DNA of 64,000 bases from Deinococcus aestuarii (GTDB taxonomy: Bacteria; Deinococcota; Deinococci; Deinococcales; Deinococcaceae). The translations under genes were made by a program, and so were the position numbers. This document shows, piece after piece, positions 1 through 12,464 of the stretch. Every line of letters begins with the position of its first letter. Position 1 is the stretch's first letter. The notes beneath the pieces are model-generated. The model was given only the letters and a program-made list of their open reading frames with translations, did no database searches and was not told the DNA's origin. The stretch spans positions 100,118 through 164,117 of the forward strand of contig NZ_JAHKSN010000009.1 of the NCBI RefSeq assembly GCF_018863415.1, read 5' to 3'.

Positions 1-383
1 CAGCGTTCTCCCCGTCCGGCAGGGGTGCCCCCGCACGCAGGCCCGCAGAATACCGTCAGGCCCGGCCTCCGGCGGAGGCAGACTTCACACCCGGGCCCCC
101 CCGGGGGCGGGTGGACGGCGTTCGAGGCACGAAGACGGCTGTCCCCGGGGAGAGGGTGAAGCCCGGCACCACGTGGCGGGGCACGGGCCGACGGCGCGGC
201 GCACCCACCCTCCCCCCCCCGGCGAGGATCAGGCAACCCGGAGGCCCGGAGAACCCCGCGACGAGGTGAGGGGAAGCGACGGGCCGCTCACCGACACCGG
301 CGGGCGGGGCGGGGCCCAACGCCGGGAGGCTGACCCGGACTCCCACGTCCAGGCCAGCCTCCCGTTCTTGAAGGGGAAAGGAG
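1..383. other. No supportable gene
   Basis: GC-rich stretch at the left edge. Open frames exist on both strands, but they overlap one another, have proline/arginine/glycine-dominated translations and lack convincing ribosome binding sites, so I call none. It may hold regulatory sequence for a gene to the left of the window. Confidence 0.5.
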
Positions 384-434
384 CCGGAGGCCGTGGAATC
401 GCCTGGGTCAGCCCCACCTGCTCCCGGCCTCCGG
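384..434 (-). terminator. Candidate hairpin terminator of the small acidic gene
   Basis: Perfect 10-bp inverted repeat (CCGGAGGCCG at 384-393, CGGCCTCCGG at 425-434) lying 8 nt beyond the stop codon of the minus-strand gene. The loop is long (31 nt) and the downstream tract on the minus strand is only pyrimidine-rich, not a clean T-run, so terminator function is uncertain. Confidence 0.35.
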
Positions 435-442
435 TCTTCCAG

Positions 443-667
443 CTACTCCTCGCCCGGCTGCTTGCTTCCTCCCCCCGAGGAGGCGCCGGGGCTGCCCTCC
501 TCGACCTCGTAGCCCTCCTCGCTGCCGTAGCCGTAGCGGTCGTCGTCGGGGGTGCGGCGGTCGTCGGCCTCGGGGGGGCGGGTGTCGGCGGGGCTGCCGT
601 AGCCCACGTCCGCCTCCGGGTCCGGCTGGCCGGAGGGCTGCGGGGTGGCCGTGTCTTGGTCCGTCAT
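443..667 (-). CDS. Small acidic low-complexity hypothetical protein
   Basis: 74 residues, beginning MTDQDTATPQ. The start at 667 is chosen because GGGAGGT stands 6 nt upstream; an upstream in-frame start would add 23 basic residues unlike the rest. The product is rich in Asp, Glu, Pro, Gly and Ser with three Tyr-Gly pairs, has no predicted membrane segment or cysteine, and is almost certainly disordered. I recognise no family. It follows the 145-residue hypothetical gene on the same strand with a 94-nt gap and could share its transcript. Such short acidic proteins are often stress-related in this group, but nothing here shows a function. Confidence 0.6.
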   Translation of the reverse strand: MTDQDTATPQPSGQPDPEADVGYGSPADTRPPEADDRRTPDDDRYGYGSEEGYEVEEGSPGASSGGGSKQPGEE

Positions 668-761
668 AGGGGTACCTCCCGCGCTCAGGATGCACGCTCG
701 GCCCGCTCCCACCCGCCTGGGCCAAGAAAGCTTCAACGCCGCCCCGGGATGGCCCCCGCCC

Positions 762-1199
762 TCAGGGCTGGCGCAGAAGGTGTGCCATGTACCGCTCGGA
801 GAGAAACTGCACCAGGTCTTCTGCGACCCCCGCGGGGTCCGGCGTCACGGGCTGGGTGAAGGGCTCGGGCAGGCAGAAGCGGTTGATCCGGGCGCCCTCG
901 ACGACGAAGCGCTCGGAGTAGGTGACGACCATCGGGAGGAGGGCCTTGAGCACGGGGGAGCGCAGGCCCTCCACCGGCAGCCGGGCGACGGCGACGAGGG
1001 TGAGGTCGGCGGCCACGTTCTCCCGGGGCGGCACGTCGAGGGCGTGCCTGACGTGCACCTCCTCGAAGCCCCGCCGCTCCAGGGCCGCCCCGACCGCGCC
1101 CTGCACCCCCGCGAGGTAGGGCCCGGCCCGCGCCTCCAGCTCCGCGCGGGCGCGCAGGAGCCGGGCAAAGTCGAGGGCATTCGGGGAGGGAAGGGTCAT
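762..1199 (-). CDS. Hypothetical protein, 145 residues
   Basis: Starts MTLPSPNALDF; the start at 1199 is preceded by GGAGG at a normal distance, and this excludes a low-complexity upstream extension of 57 residues. The sequence has a mixed alpha/beta look, for example AALERRGFEEVHVRHAL and LTLVAVARLPVEGL, with one cysteine, no signal peptide and no clear transmembrane segment. I recognise no family or catalytic motif. It is transcribed away from the 1723-4096 operon, leaving a 523-nt shared upstream region, and towards the small acidic gene. Amino-acid composition is normal for this genome, which supports it being real. Confidence 0.65.
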   Translation of the reverse strand: MTLPSPNALDFARLLRARAELEARAGPYLAGVQGAVGAALERRGFEEVHVRHALDVPPRENVAADLTLVAVARLPVEGLRSPVLKALLPMVVTYSERFVVEGARINRFCLPEPFTQPVTPDPAGVAEDLVQFLSERYMAHLLRQP

Positions 1200-1722
1200 G
1201 GGCGCAAACCTCCACGTGGGGGCGGGCCAGCGGGGCCCCGGCGTCGTAGAGAGCAGGAGGGCGACGAGTCGCAGGATGACGCCGGGCACGGGCGGGTCAT
1301 CCCGCCCAGCATAGGAGGCGGGGGCGCCCCCCGGATGGAGGGACGGTGGGGACACGATCAGACTTTTCACCCCCTTCGCCTCACCTGACGCCGCAGGGCC
1401 TCATCGGAGGGCCCCGCCGGGGCGTGGCAGGAGACCACCGCCTCTCTTCAACCTGTGGGCACGGGGCCACCCGCCAGGGCGGGGGGAGGGGCACGCCCAC
1501 AGACCCGGGAGGAGTGCGGCCCGCTCCGTCCCCTCTGCCGATCTCCCCACACGAGCGGGGGGCGGGGTTGGTGTCCGGGGCGGCAACGTGAAGCAAACCT
1601 ATGGCCCGGCACAGGGGGAGCTTCTTGTGCTCACGCCTCCGGGAGGGCAACGATAGGAGCCTCGCCAGCAGAAATCTCCCACCTTGGGGAAGGGCTGCGG
1701 CACCCTGGAAGGGAGGGCACAG
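1200..1722. other. Divergent intergenic region
   Basis: Shared upstream region of the 762-1199 gene and the 1723-4096 operon. It contains a 7-bp inverted repeat (TGTGGGC near 1451, GCCCACA near 1494) and no frame I would call a gene. A GGAAGGGAGG ribosome binding site at 1707-1716 serves the gene at 1723. I cannot place a confident promoter. Confidence 0.4.
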
Positions 1723-2136
1723 ATGACAGCAGAGCAGGTGGCGCGCGGGCTGGGCTGGTTCAGCATCGGGCTGGGCGCCGTGGAGGTGATCGCCCCCGGG
1801 AGGTTGCTCCGGTTCCTGGGCGTGGAAGACGAGCGGGCCCCCCTCGTGCGGGCGTACGGCCTGCGCGAGATCGTGGCGGGGCTGGGCCTCCTCACCCAGC
1901 CGGGGGCGCGGGCGACCTGGGTTTGGTCGCGGGTGGCGGGCGACGTGCTCGACCTCGCGACCCTGGGGGCGGCGCAGACGGACGAGCACCCCGCCGCGCG
2001 CAAACGGGCGGGCAACGCGCTTGCCATGATCACCGCGATCACGGTCGTGGACGTGCTGGTGGCCCGGGCGCTGACCCTGGAGCAGGCCGAACCCCCGACC
2101 CTGTGGGAACGGATCACCGGAAGGGGGGACCGCTGA
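1723..2136 (+). CDS. Small integral membrane protein, first gene of SRPBCC/ADH operon
   Basis: 137 residues, start at [14 protein letters not shown] after GGAAGGGAGG. Hydrophobic, Gly/Ala/Leu-rich segments (about residues 9-30, 45-70 and 100-120) suggest three or four membrane helices. [17 protein letters not shown] resembles small membrane proteins of the DUF4267 type, an assignment I hold loosely. Its stop overlaps the next start (TGATG), and the third gene overlaps by GTGA, so the three are translationally coupled. The same trio of membrane protein, polyketide-cyclase-like protein and zinc alcohol dehydrogenase is common in Deinococcus and soil bacteria, but its physiological role is not established. 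Confidence 0.75.
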   Translation: MTAEQVARGLGWFSIGLGAVEVIAPGRLLRFLGVEDERAPLVRAYGLREIVAGLGLLTQPGARATWVWSRVAGDVLDLATLGAAQTDEHPAARKRAGNALAMITAITVVDVLVARALTLEQAEPPTLWERITGRGDR

Positions 2137-2887
2137 TGGCGCAGACAACGGCGAGCGGGTCGCAGGTCAGCCCGCAGAACTCCAGCCCCGCCGAGCGGCT
2201 GCTCTTCGGCGGCCTGGGCGTGGGGTTGATTCTCCTGAGCCTGCGGCAGAAGGGAAATTCGGGCGTCTTCCTGGGCACGAGCGGCGCCCTGCTCCTCTCG
2301 GGCGCGGCGATGGGGCGCAGCGTCGGCAGCGCCGTCACCCAGGTCCGCCGCACGGAGGACGACCAGATCGCCGTGGCGCGGGCCGTCACCATCGGCAAGC
2401 CGGTGGACGAGCTGTACGCCTTCTGGCGCGACTTCGAGAACCTGCCGCGCTTCATGGACCACCTCGAATCCGTCAAGGTGCAGGATGGCGACGGCCGACG
2501 CTCGCACTGGGTCGCCAAGGCCCCGGCGGGCACGACCGTGGAGTGGGACGCGGAGATCACCGGGGACGAGCCCGGGCGCCGGATCGCGTGGCGCTCGCTG
2601 GAGGGGGCGACCGTTCCCAACGAGGGACACGTGGAGTTCCGGCCCGCGCCGGGGGACTGGGGCACCGAGATCCACGTGTCGCTGACCTACCGCCCGCCGG
2701 GAGGCACCCTGGGCGCGGTGGTCGCGCGGCTGCTCGGCGAGGACCCGGGCGTGCAGGTGGGAGAGGACCTGCGGCGGCTCAAGCGGCTGCTGGAGGTCGG
2801 GCAGGAACCCACGACCGAGGGGCAGCCCAGCGCCCGCAAGGGCGTGATGAAGGCGGAGGCGAAGATGTACGACAACCGGAGAAGCTC

Positions 2888-2891
<4 letters not shown>
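2136..2891 (+). CDS. DUF2892/SRPBCC (polyketide cyclase-like) protein
   Basis: 251 residues. Residues about 15-65 ([20 protein letters not shown] and a second hydrophobic helix) match the two-helix DUF2892 membrane anchor. From about 80 ([20 protein letters not shown]) to about 215 the sequence fits an SRPBCC/START-like fold, a hydrophobic ligand-binding cup related to COQ10 and polyketide cyclases. Motifs include [14 protein letters not shown] and the late [10 protein letters not shown] strand. The tail is basic and polar. The protein is therefore likely a membrane-tethered lipid or hydrophobic-metabolite binder; no catalytic residues can be named. It overlaps both neighbours by a few bases, implying coupled translation with the dehydrogenase that follows. 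Confidence 0.8.
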
Positions 2892-4096
<1,205 letters not shown>

Positions 4097-4110
4097 GGCA
4101 GGCAAGAAAA

Positions 4111-4142
4111 GGGGCCCTCCAGTGCGGGGGCCCCGCTTTTTT
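4111..4142 (+). terminator. Rho-independent terminator of the SRPBCC/ADH operon
   Basis: GGGGCCC at 4111-4117 pairs with GGGCCCC at 4128-4134 around a 10-nt loop, followed by GC and six Ts. It lies just after the alcohol dehydrogenase stop. Confidence 0.9.
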
Positions 4143-4191
4143 CTCCCTCTCCCCTCGAGGGAGAGGGCCGGGGTGAGGGGGCGTGTGACCA
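4143..4191 (+). repeat. REP-like intergenic repeat, copy 1
   Basis: Core palindrome CTCTCCCCTCGAGGGAGAG followed by GGCCGGGGTGAGGGGGCGTG. It differs from the copy at 53684-53733 by one base over about 49 nt. Same family as the other GC-rich palindromic repeats listed. Confidence 0.8.
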
Positions 4192-4246
4192 ATTCAACCG
4201 CCAGCAAGATGCCTTCGCCCTTCTCACCGTCCTCGGACGCCCCGCC

Positions 4247-4280
4247 CGTTCACCCCCTCCCCTCGAGGGGGAGGAGCTTT
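4247..4280 (+). repeat. REP-like intergenic repeat, copy 2 (partial)
   Basis: Short related element, CACCCCCTCCCCTCGAGGGG plus GAGGAG, separated from copy 1 by about 55 nt. It has the family palindrome but a truncated flank. Confidence 0.55.
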
Positions 4281-4323
4281 TGATGCCTTCGCCGAAAGCT
4301 TTGGCGGCGGCGGCAGAGGAGTT

Positions 4324-7864
<3,541 letters not shown>

Positions 7865-7956
7865 GGGCCTCCAGGTCGGGAAAAGGGCGAGGGCAACGTC
7901 GGAACGCTCCCTGGGGACGGGCCGCGCCAGTACGGGGGAACAAGGGTGCTTTGCCC

Positions 7957-7986
7957 ACAATACGTGCTTTGGCACACGGCCGTCAC
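7957..7986 (-). promoter_or_regulatory. Candidate promoter of the liv operon
   Basis: On the minus strand GTGACG (7981-7986) and TATTGT (7957-7962) are separated by 18 bp, each matching 4 of 6 consensus bases. An 8-bp direct repeat CAAAGCAC (minus strand; plus-strand GTGCTTTG at 7946-7953 and 7964-7971) brackets the -10, with an 18-bp period, and could be a regulator site. The implied leader is about 85 nt. Confidence 0.45.
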
Positions 7987-8274
7987 CGCCGGCGGAGGCG
8001 GTGCAGAAACGCCCGGCGCGCGGGAGTGGGCGTGAGCGTCCTTCCCCGGGCAGCGCCGGGGCCCACCCGTCTACAGCCCGCCGGAGAACCGAGGCCGCCC
8101 ACCCCACGAGGACCCGGGGGAGGGTGGGGCGAGAGCACCCGCCAGATCCGGAACCTGCCACGGGAAGCCCCCAGGTGATCGATGGCGGCGGAACCTCCGG
8201 ACGATCCCTCGCACTTGTCCCGGTGTGATTCGCTGACGACGCGGCAAGGCCAGGTGCGCCCCTCTTCCGGACTT
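7987..8274. other. Intergenic region between liv operon and GGDEF-EAL gene
   Basis: GC-rich sequence without a supportable gene. Several short inverted repeats such as CCGCCGGCGG near 7987 are present but without T-tracts or clear role. Confidence 0.4.
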
Positions 8275-8304
8275 TTTCTTGCCTAAGCAACCTTAGGCAA
8301 GAAA
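8275..8304. promoter_or_regulatory. Perfect 13-bp inverted repeat upstream of GGDEF-EAL gene
   Basis: TTTCTTGCCTAAG at 8275-8287 and CTTAGGCAAGAAA at 8292-8304 are exact reverse complements around CAAC. No T-run follows on either strand, so it is a poor terminator. It is strikingly AT-rich for this DNA and ends 74 bp before the -10 of the downstream gene, which fits an operator or an RNA hairpin. Confidence 0.6.
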
Positions 8305-8378
8305 TCCACCCTTGCCGAGCCGTCCGGCGTGACGGGATCGGGGAGAGGGTCTGTAAGATTTCTGTGAGGAATGCTGGC

Positions 8379-8384
8379 TATCCT
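8379..8384 (+). promoter_or_regulatory. -10 hexamer of a leaderless promoter
   Basis: TATCCT, then 6 nt, then the ATG at 8391. There is no Shine-Dalgarno between them, so transcription probably starts at or next to the A of the start codon. Confidence 0.6.
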
Positions 8385-8390
8385 TGAAGA

Positions 8391-10778
8391 ATGAGGGGCT
8401 TTTCCAGCAGCCTGCGTCTGCCGCCGAGCCGCTCGCGCCGGGCCGTCTGGTTTTCGCTGCGGCTCAAGGTGCTGCTCTCGTTGGCGCTGGCGGGGCTGTG
8501 TCTGATGGGATCGTTGGGGGCCCTGCTGCCCACGCTCGTCGTGACGCGCTTCGACCGTCAGGAGGAGCGGCGAATGCACGCGGATACGCTGCGGGTGGCC
8601 CGGGCGCTGGAGACCGAGCTAGAGAGCCTGAGTACCTACGTCCTGAACTGGTCGGCGTGGGACGACACGCACGCGTACGTGCAGCGGCCCAGCCGTGCCT
8701 ACGAGGCTTCCAATCTGATTCCGGGCAGCTTCGAGGCGGGGCGGCTGAACCTGATCGTCTTTTTGAACCGGCGGGGCGACCTCGTGACGACCCAGGCCTA
8801 CGATCTCGCCGGGCACCGGCTGGTCCCGTCGGAGGAGCTCACCGGCGAGCTGTTGCGGCGGTCGGGCTCCCTGCTGCGGCCCCAGGGGGAAGAGGACATG
8901 CGGCGGGGGATCGTGACGCTGGCCTCGGGGTCCTGGCTGCTCGCCGCTCGGCCGATCCTGACGAGCGCGGGCCGGGGGCCGTCGGCGGGAACCCTGGTGA
9001 TGGGCCGCGAACTGACCCCCACCCTGCTGAGGGAACTCAAACGCGACGCCGGGCTCGCCCTGACGGTCATGCCCACGCCGGAACGCCTGGTGGAGCGGGT
9101 GGCGCGGGCGCCGGGGGGGGTGCTCGTTCAGGCGCGCGACGAGGGGCGGCTGGAGGGCTTCACGGTCGTGCGGGACCTGGCGGGCCGCCCCAGCCTGACG
9201 CTGATGGTGGGGGCCGACCGCGAGGACCACGCCAACGGCGTCGTGACGGCCAGGACGATCCTGATCGCCGTGTTCGCCGTCGTCTTGCTCTTCACGGTCC
9301 TGACGATGACGCTGGTCGAGCGGCTGGTCCTGCGGCGGCTGGGGCGCTACCGCAGGCAGGTGCGCAAGATCATGCGGGGGGGCCAGCTCACCAGCCGCTT
9401 TCCGGTGGGAGGGCGCGACGAACTCAGCGACCTGGGGCACGCCTTGAACGCGCTGCTGGACCAGACCGAGCACAGCCAGCGGCGCCTGGAGCACCAGGCC
9501 GCCCACGACGAGCTCACGGGGCTGCCCAACCGCTTCGCCTTCAAGCAGACCCTGGGGGCCTTGATGGGCCGGGGGGAGCCCTTCGCGGTGGTCTTGATCG
9601 ACCTCGACAACTTCAAGGGCATCAACGACACCCTCGGCCACGAGGTCGGCGACGAGGTGCTGCGCCTGGGGGCCGCGCGTCTGGCGCAGGCCCTGCCCCC
9701 GGGTGCCCTGCTCGCGCGTCTGGGCGGCGACGAGTTCGCCCTGCTCCTGCCGGGTGTCGCGGACGGGGAGACGGCCGGGCGCCGCGCCCGCGCCCTGCTG
9801 GGCACCCTGGCCCCCCCCCTGCCCACGAGCGCCGCCGAGCTGCGGGTCCAGGCCAGCGCGGGCCTCAGTCTGTGGCCCGCCGACGGCGCCGACGAGTCGG
9901 CCCTGCTCCAGTACGCCGACCTCGCCATGTACCGGGCCAAGGCCACCGGGGGCGGCGTGCAGCGGTACCACGCGGGCCTCTCGCAAGAAGCCCAGCGCCG
10001 CAACGAACTGGAGCGCAGCCTTCAGGACGTGCTGGGACGGGGCGAACTGTGGCTCGCCTATCAACCGGTGGTGGCCCTCGCCTCGGGCCAGACGGTGGGC
10101 TGCGAGGCGTTGCTGCGCTGGCAAAGCCCCGTGCACGGGGCGGTGTCCCCCGCCGACTTCATCCCCCTGGCCGAGGAGCGGGGACTGATCCGCGAGATCG
10201 GGGCCTGGGTGCTGCGCGAGGCCTGCACGCTCGCCGCGCGCTGGCAGCGCGAGGGGCGGGGGGTCAAGGTCGCGGTGAACGTGAGTGCCGTGCAACTGCG
10301 TGACCCCCACTTCGCGCGTGAGGTGGCGGCCACGCTGCGCTCGGCGGGACTGTGCCCGTCGGGGCTGGAACTGGAGGTGACCGAGACGGCGGTGATGGCA
10401 GACCTGGGGGCGGCGACGCGGCAACTGGCGGAGGTGCGCGCCCTGGGGGTGTCGGTGGCACTCGACGACTTCGGGACCGGGTACGCCAGCCTGGAACTGG
10501 TGCGGGAATTGCCGCTGGACAAGCTCAAGCTCGACCGCTCGTTCGTGACGGGGGCCGAGCGCGACACGCGGCGGCAGGTGATCGTGGCGTCGGTGATCCA
10601 CCTGGCCGGGGACCTGGGGCTGACGGTGGTGGCCGAGGGGCTCGAGACCGCGGCGCAGCGCGACATGCTGCTGGCGCTGGGCTGCCCCCTGGCCCAGGGC
10701 TACCTCTACGCCCGGCCCCTCCCCCCGGAGGAGTTGCGCCGCCACCTCACCGGGGAGACCGTCCCCCTGGGGGCGTAG
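8391..10778 (+). CDS. CHASE4-HAMP-GGDEF-EAL cyclic-di-GMP signalling protein
   Basis: 795 residues. A first membrane helix lies at about 25-50, a periplasmic CHASE4-type sensor at about 55-190 with the family motif NWSAWDDTHAYV, a second helix at about 285-305, then a HAMP linker. The GGDEF domain has intact GGDEF at 445-449 (diguanylate cyclase) but no RxxD inhibitory site just upstream. The EAL domain has EAL at 572-574, DDFGTG at 692-697 and KLKLDRSFV, so phosphodiesterase residues look intact. The protein may therefore both make and degrade c-di-GMP under control of an extracytoplasmic signal. It starts from a leaderless-type promoter and stands alone, divergent from the liv operon. Confidence 0.92.
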   Translation: MRGFSSSLRLPPSRSRRAVWFSLRLKVLLSLALAGLCLMGSLGALLPTLVVTRFDRQEERRMHADTLRVARALETELESLSTYVLNWSAWDDTHAYVQRPSRAYEASNLIPGSFEAGRLNLIVFLNRRGDLVTTQAYDLAGHRLVPSEELTGELLRRSGSLLRPQGEEDMRRGIVTLASGSWLLAARPILTSAGRGPSAGTLVMGRELTPTLLRELKRDAGLALTVMPTPERLVERVARAPGGVLVQARDEGRLEGFTVVRDLAGRPSLTLMVGADREDHANGVVTARTILIAVFAVVLLFTVLTMTLVERLVLRRLGRYRRQVRKIMRGGQLTSRFPVGGRDELSDLGHALNALLDQTEHSQRRLEHQAAHDELTGLPNRFAFKQTLGALMGRGEPFAVVLIDLDNFKGINDTLGHEVGDEVLRLGAARLAQALPPGALLARLGGDEFALLLPGVADGETAGRRARALLGTLAPPLPTSAAELRVQASAGLSLWPADGADESALLQYADLAMYRAKATGGGVQRYHAGLSQEAQRRNELERSLQDVLGRGELWLAYQPVVALASGQTVGCEALLRWQSPVHGAVSPADFIPLAEERGLIREIGAWVLREACTLAARWQREGRGVKVAVNVSAVQLRDPHFAREVAATLRSAGLCPSGLELEVTETAVMADLGAATRQLAEVRALGVSVALDDFGTGYASLELVRELPLDKLKLDRSFVTGAERDTRRQVIVASVIHLAGDLGLTVVAEGLETAAQRDMLLALGCPLAQGYLYARPLPPEELRRHLTGETVPLGA

Positions 10779-10842
10779 GGCGGCGGGGGCACGGCCCGCG
10801 TCCGCCGGGTGCCCCCTGGCCCACGCGGCGCCGCCGAAGCCT

Positions 10843-10848
10843 TATCCT
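10843..10848 (+). promoter_or_regulatory. Candidate -10 of the DMT transporter gene
   Basis: TATCCT at 10843-10848, 10 nt before GTG 10859 and 13 nt before ATG 10862, without a ribosome binding site between. The transcript would have a very short or no leader. Confidence 0.4.
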
Positions 10849-10861
10849 CGGCCCCGTCGTG

Positions 10862-11776
10862 ATGGACGAGCGTGCCCAGACCCTTCCGCTCGGCGCCCTG
10901 GCGCTGGGGGCGCTCGCCGTGGCCCTGTGGAGCAGCTCGACGGTGGTGGAAAAGGTGCTGCTGGAGAGCCTTCCGCCGATTACCCTGCTCGCCTGGCAGC
11001 TCGGGATCAGCGTGACCGTGCTGTGGGGTGCCCTGCTCCTGGGCCGCCGGGGCGTGGCGCACGGCACGTGGCACCTGGGGTGGCCGGGGCTGGTGCAGCC
11101 GGGACTCGCCAACCTGCTGCTCCTGCTCGGGCTTTCCCTGACGAGCGCGAACACCTTCTCGCTGCTCAACTCGTGTGAGACGGTTTTCGGTTTGATCTTC
11201 GCGCGGGCGCTGCTGGGGGAACGGGTGGGCCGGGCCACGGCGGTCCTCGCCGGGTTCGCCACCCTGGGCGTGATACTCGTGGCCCTGGGAGCCCCGCAGG
11301 AGGACGGGGCGAGCACCTGGGCCGGGGTGGGGCTGGTGCTCGGCGGCACGGTCTTCGCCTCGCTGTACGGGGTGGTGAGCCGTCCCGCCGCCGCCGCGCC
11401 GGACACCCACCCGCTCTTGCTGACGGCGCTGCACCAGACGTTCGGCCTCGGGGTCGTGCTCGCCGCGTGGGCGCTGGCGCTGGAGCGCGGGGAGGGCGCG
11501 ACCCTGGGCGGGGTGGCGCCCGCCACCTGGGCGTGGGCGGCCCTGGCGGGCCTCTTTCAATACGCCGTGCCCTTCTGGCTCTTCCTGACCGCGCTGCGGC
11601 GGCTGAGCGCCAGCGCCGTGTCGCTGCTCTTCACGCTGGGGCCGGTCTTTGTGATCGTCCTCGCCTTCCTGGTCCTGGGGGAATGGCTCACCCCCCTCCA
11701 GTGGGGCGGGGCCGTGCTCACGCTGGTCTCCCTCACGCTGATCGCGGCGTGGCCGGGGCGCGGCGCACCCCCCTGA
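10862..11776 (+). CDS. DMT/EamA-family transporter
   Basis: 304 residues with ten hydrophobic segments in two EamA-type halves. The first half has LAWQLGISVTVLWGALLLG and SANTFSLLNSCETVFGLIFARALLGERV, a hallmark EamA motif; the second has SASAVSLLFTLGPVFVIVLAFLVLGEWLTPLQW, the paired motif with the conserved glycine-glutamate. The family exports or exchanges small metabolites across the cytoplasmic membrane; the substrate is unknown. I use ATG 10862, though an in-frame GTG at 10859 is equally placed for a leaderless message. It is followed by a hairpin shared with a convergent gene. Confidence 0.88.
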   Translation: MDERAQTLPLGALALGALAVALWSSSTVVEKVLLESLPPITLLAWQLGISVTVLWGALLLGRRGVAHGTWHLGWPGLVQPGLANLLLLLGLSLTSANTFSLLNSCETVFGLIFARALLGERVGRATAVLAGFATLGVILVALGAPQEDGASTWAGVGLVLGGTVFASLYGVVSRPAAAAPDTHPLLLTALHQTFGLGVVLAAWALALERGEGATLGGVAPATWAWAALAGLFQYAVPFWLFLTALRRLSASAVSLLFTLGPVFVIVLAFLVLGEWLTPLQWGGAVLTLVSLTLIAAWPGRGAPP

Positions 11777-11862
11777 GGGCCACGCGGAAGGTCACGCCGA
11801 GGTGGGGCGGAAGGTGGACGGAACCGAACGCCCCGGGGCTGCGCCGACCGTCTTCGGGAAAG

Positions 11863-11899
11863 CCGTTGCCCCACCGCACAAACGCCGGTGGGGCAACGG
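11863..11899. terminator. Strong hairpin between convergent genes, likely bidirectional terminator
   Basis: Perfect 14-bp inverted repeat: CCGTTGCCCCACCG (11863-11876) and CGGTGGGGCAACGG (11886-11899) with a 9-nt loop. It sits between the ends of the DMT gene and the minus-strand gene at 11918. There is no long T-run, so termination may depend on the stem. Confidence 0.6.
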
Positions 11900-11917
11900 G
11901 CACGGACGGTGACCGGA

Positions 11918-12250
11918 TCAGGCGGGGCCGCCTGCCTGGATGGTCGGCACCCCGTCGGGCCGCTCGGGGCGGGCCAGTTCGAGGACAGGCCGCACGGGCA
12001 GGGGCAGATGCTGCGCCCCGGTGTCCTCCAACGCGCCGAAGCGCACGTGCCGCTGGCTGATGAACCAGAGCTCGTCGCGGTCGTTGGGCAGGATGAAGTA
12101 GGCCTCGGAGGTCTCGGACGGCGAGTAGATGCCCAGCACCCGGTACAGGCGGTTTCTGGAAAACCCGCTCTCTAGCGGCCGGGGCATGGGCGCGCGCGGC
12201 CCACCGAACTCCTCGATGCGGACGAACATATCCTTGTTGTAGGCGAGCAT
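11918..12250 (-). CDS. Hypothetical protein, 110 residues
   Basis: MLAYNKDMFVRIEEFGG start at 12250. It has a mixed beta-rich composition with motifs NRLYRVLGIYSPSETSEAYFILPNDRDELWFISQRHVRFG, consistent with a small beta-barrel or SH3-like fold, but I recognise no family. It has no cysteine, signal peptide or membrane helix. Real-gene evidence is good: typical amino-acid composition, a well-formed promoter (TTGACG, 18 bp, AATTCT) placing the start within 5 nt of the -10, and a terminator-like hairpin after the stop. An alternative start at Met8 is possible. Confidence 0.75.
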   Translation of the reverse strand: MLAYNKDMFVRIEEFGGPRAPMPRPLESGFSRNRLYRVLGIYSPSETSEAYFILPNDRDELWFISQRHVRFGALEDTGAQHLPLPVRPVLELARPERPDGVPTIQAGGPA

Positions 12251-12255
12251 AGGCC

Positions 12256-12285
12256 AGAATTGACAAAACGGTCCGGCTTCGTCAA
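12256..12285 (-). promoter_or_regulatory. Promoter of the 110-residue gene, leaderless type
   Basis: On the minus strand TTGACG (12280-12285), 18-bp spacer, AATTCT (12256-12261), then 5 nt and ATG. The -35 matches 5 of 6 consensus bases. Confidence 0.65.
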
Positions 12286-12312
12286 GGCAAAAATTAACAT
12301 TTCATCAGGAAC

Positions 12313-12379
12313 GGGTGAGCGCCACACCATCTGGGGAACCCGGGCGCAGAAGCGGGTGGCCGCCACGTGGCGCTCACCC
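12313..12379. repeat. 13-bp inverted repeat with 41-nt interior
   Basis: GGGTGAGCGCCAC (12313-12325) and GTGGCGCTCACCC (12367-12379) are exact reverse complements. The pair lies after the amine oxidase gene and before the promoter of the 110-residue gene; a structured terminator or a regulator site are both possible. Confidence 0.5.
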
Positions 12380-12464
12380 TGACAGGAATTCTCACACCTT
12401 CTTCAGTCTCTTCCAATTCCCCCGTCAGGGGGTCTTCCTGTGGCAGGGAGCTCGGCGGTGGCGG

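Noticed and set aside
1..383. Short frames on both strands as genes
   Set aside because: Low-complexity translations without ribosome binding sites.
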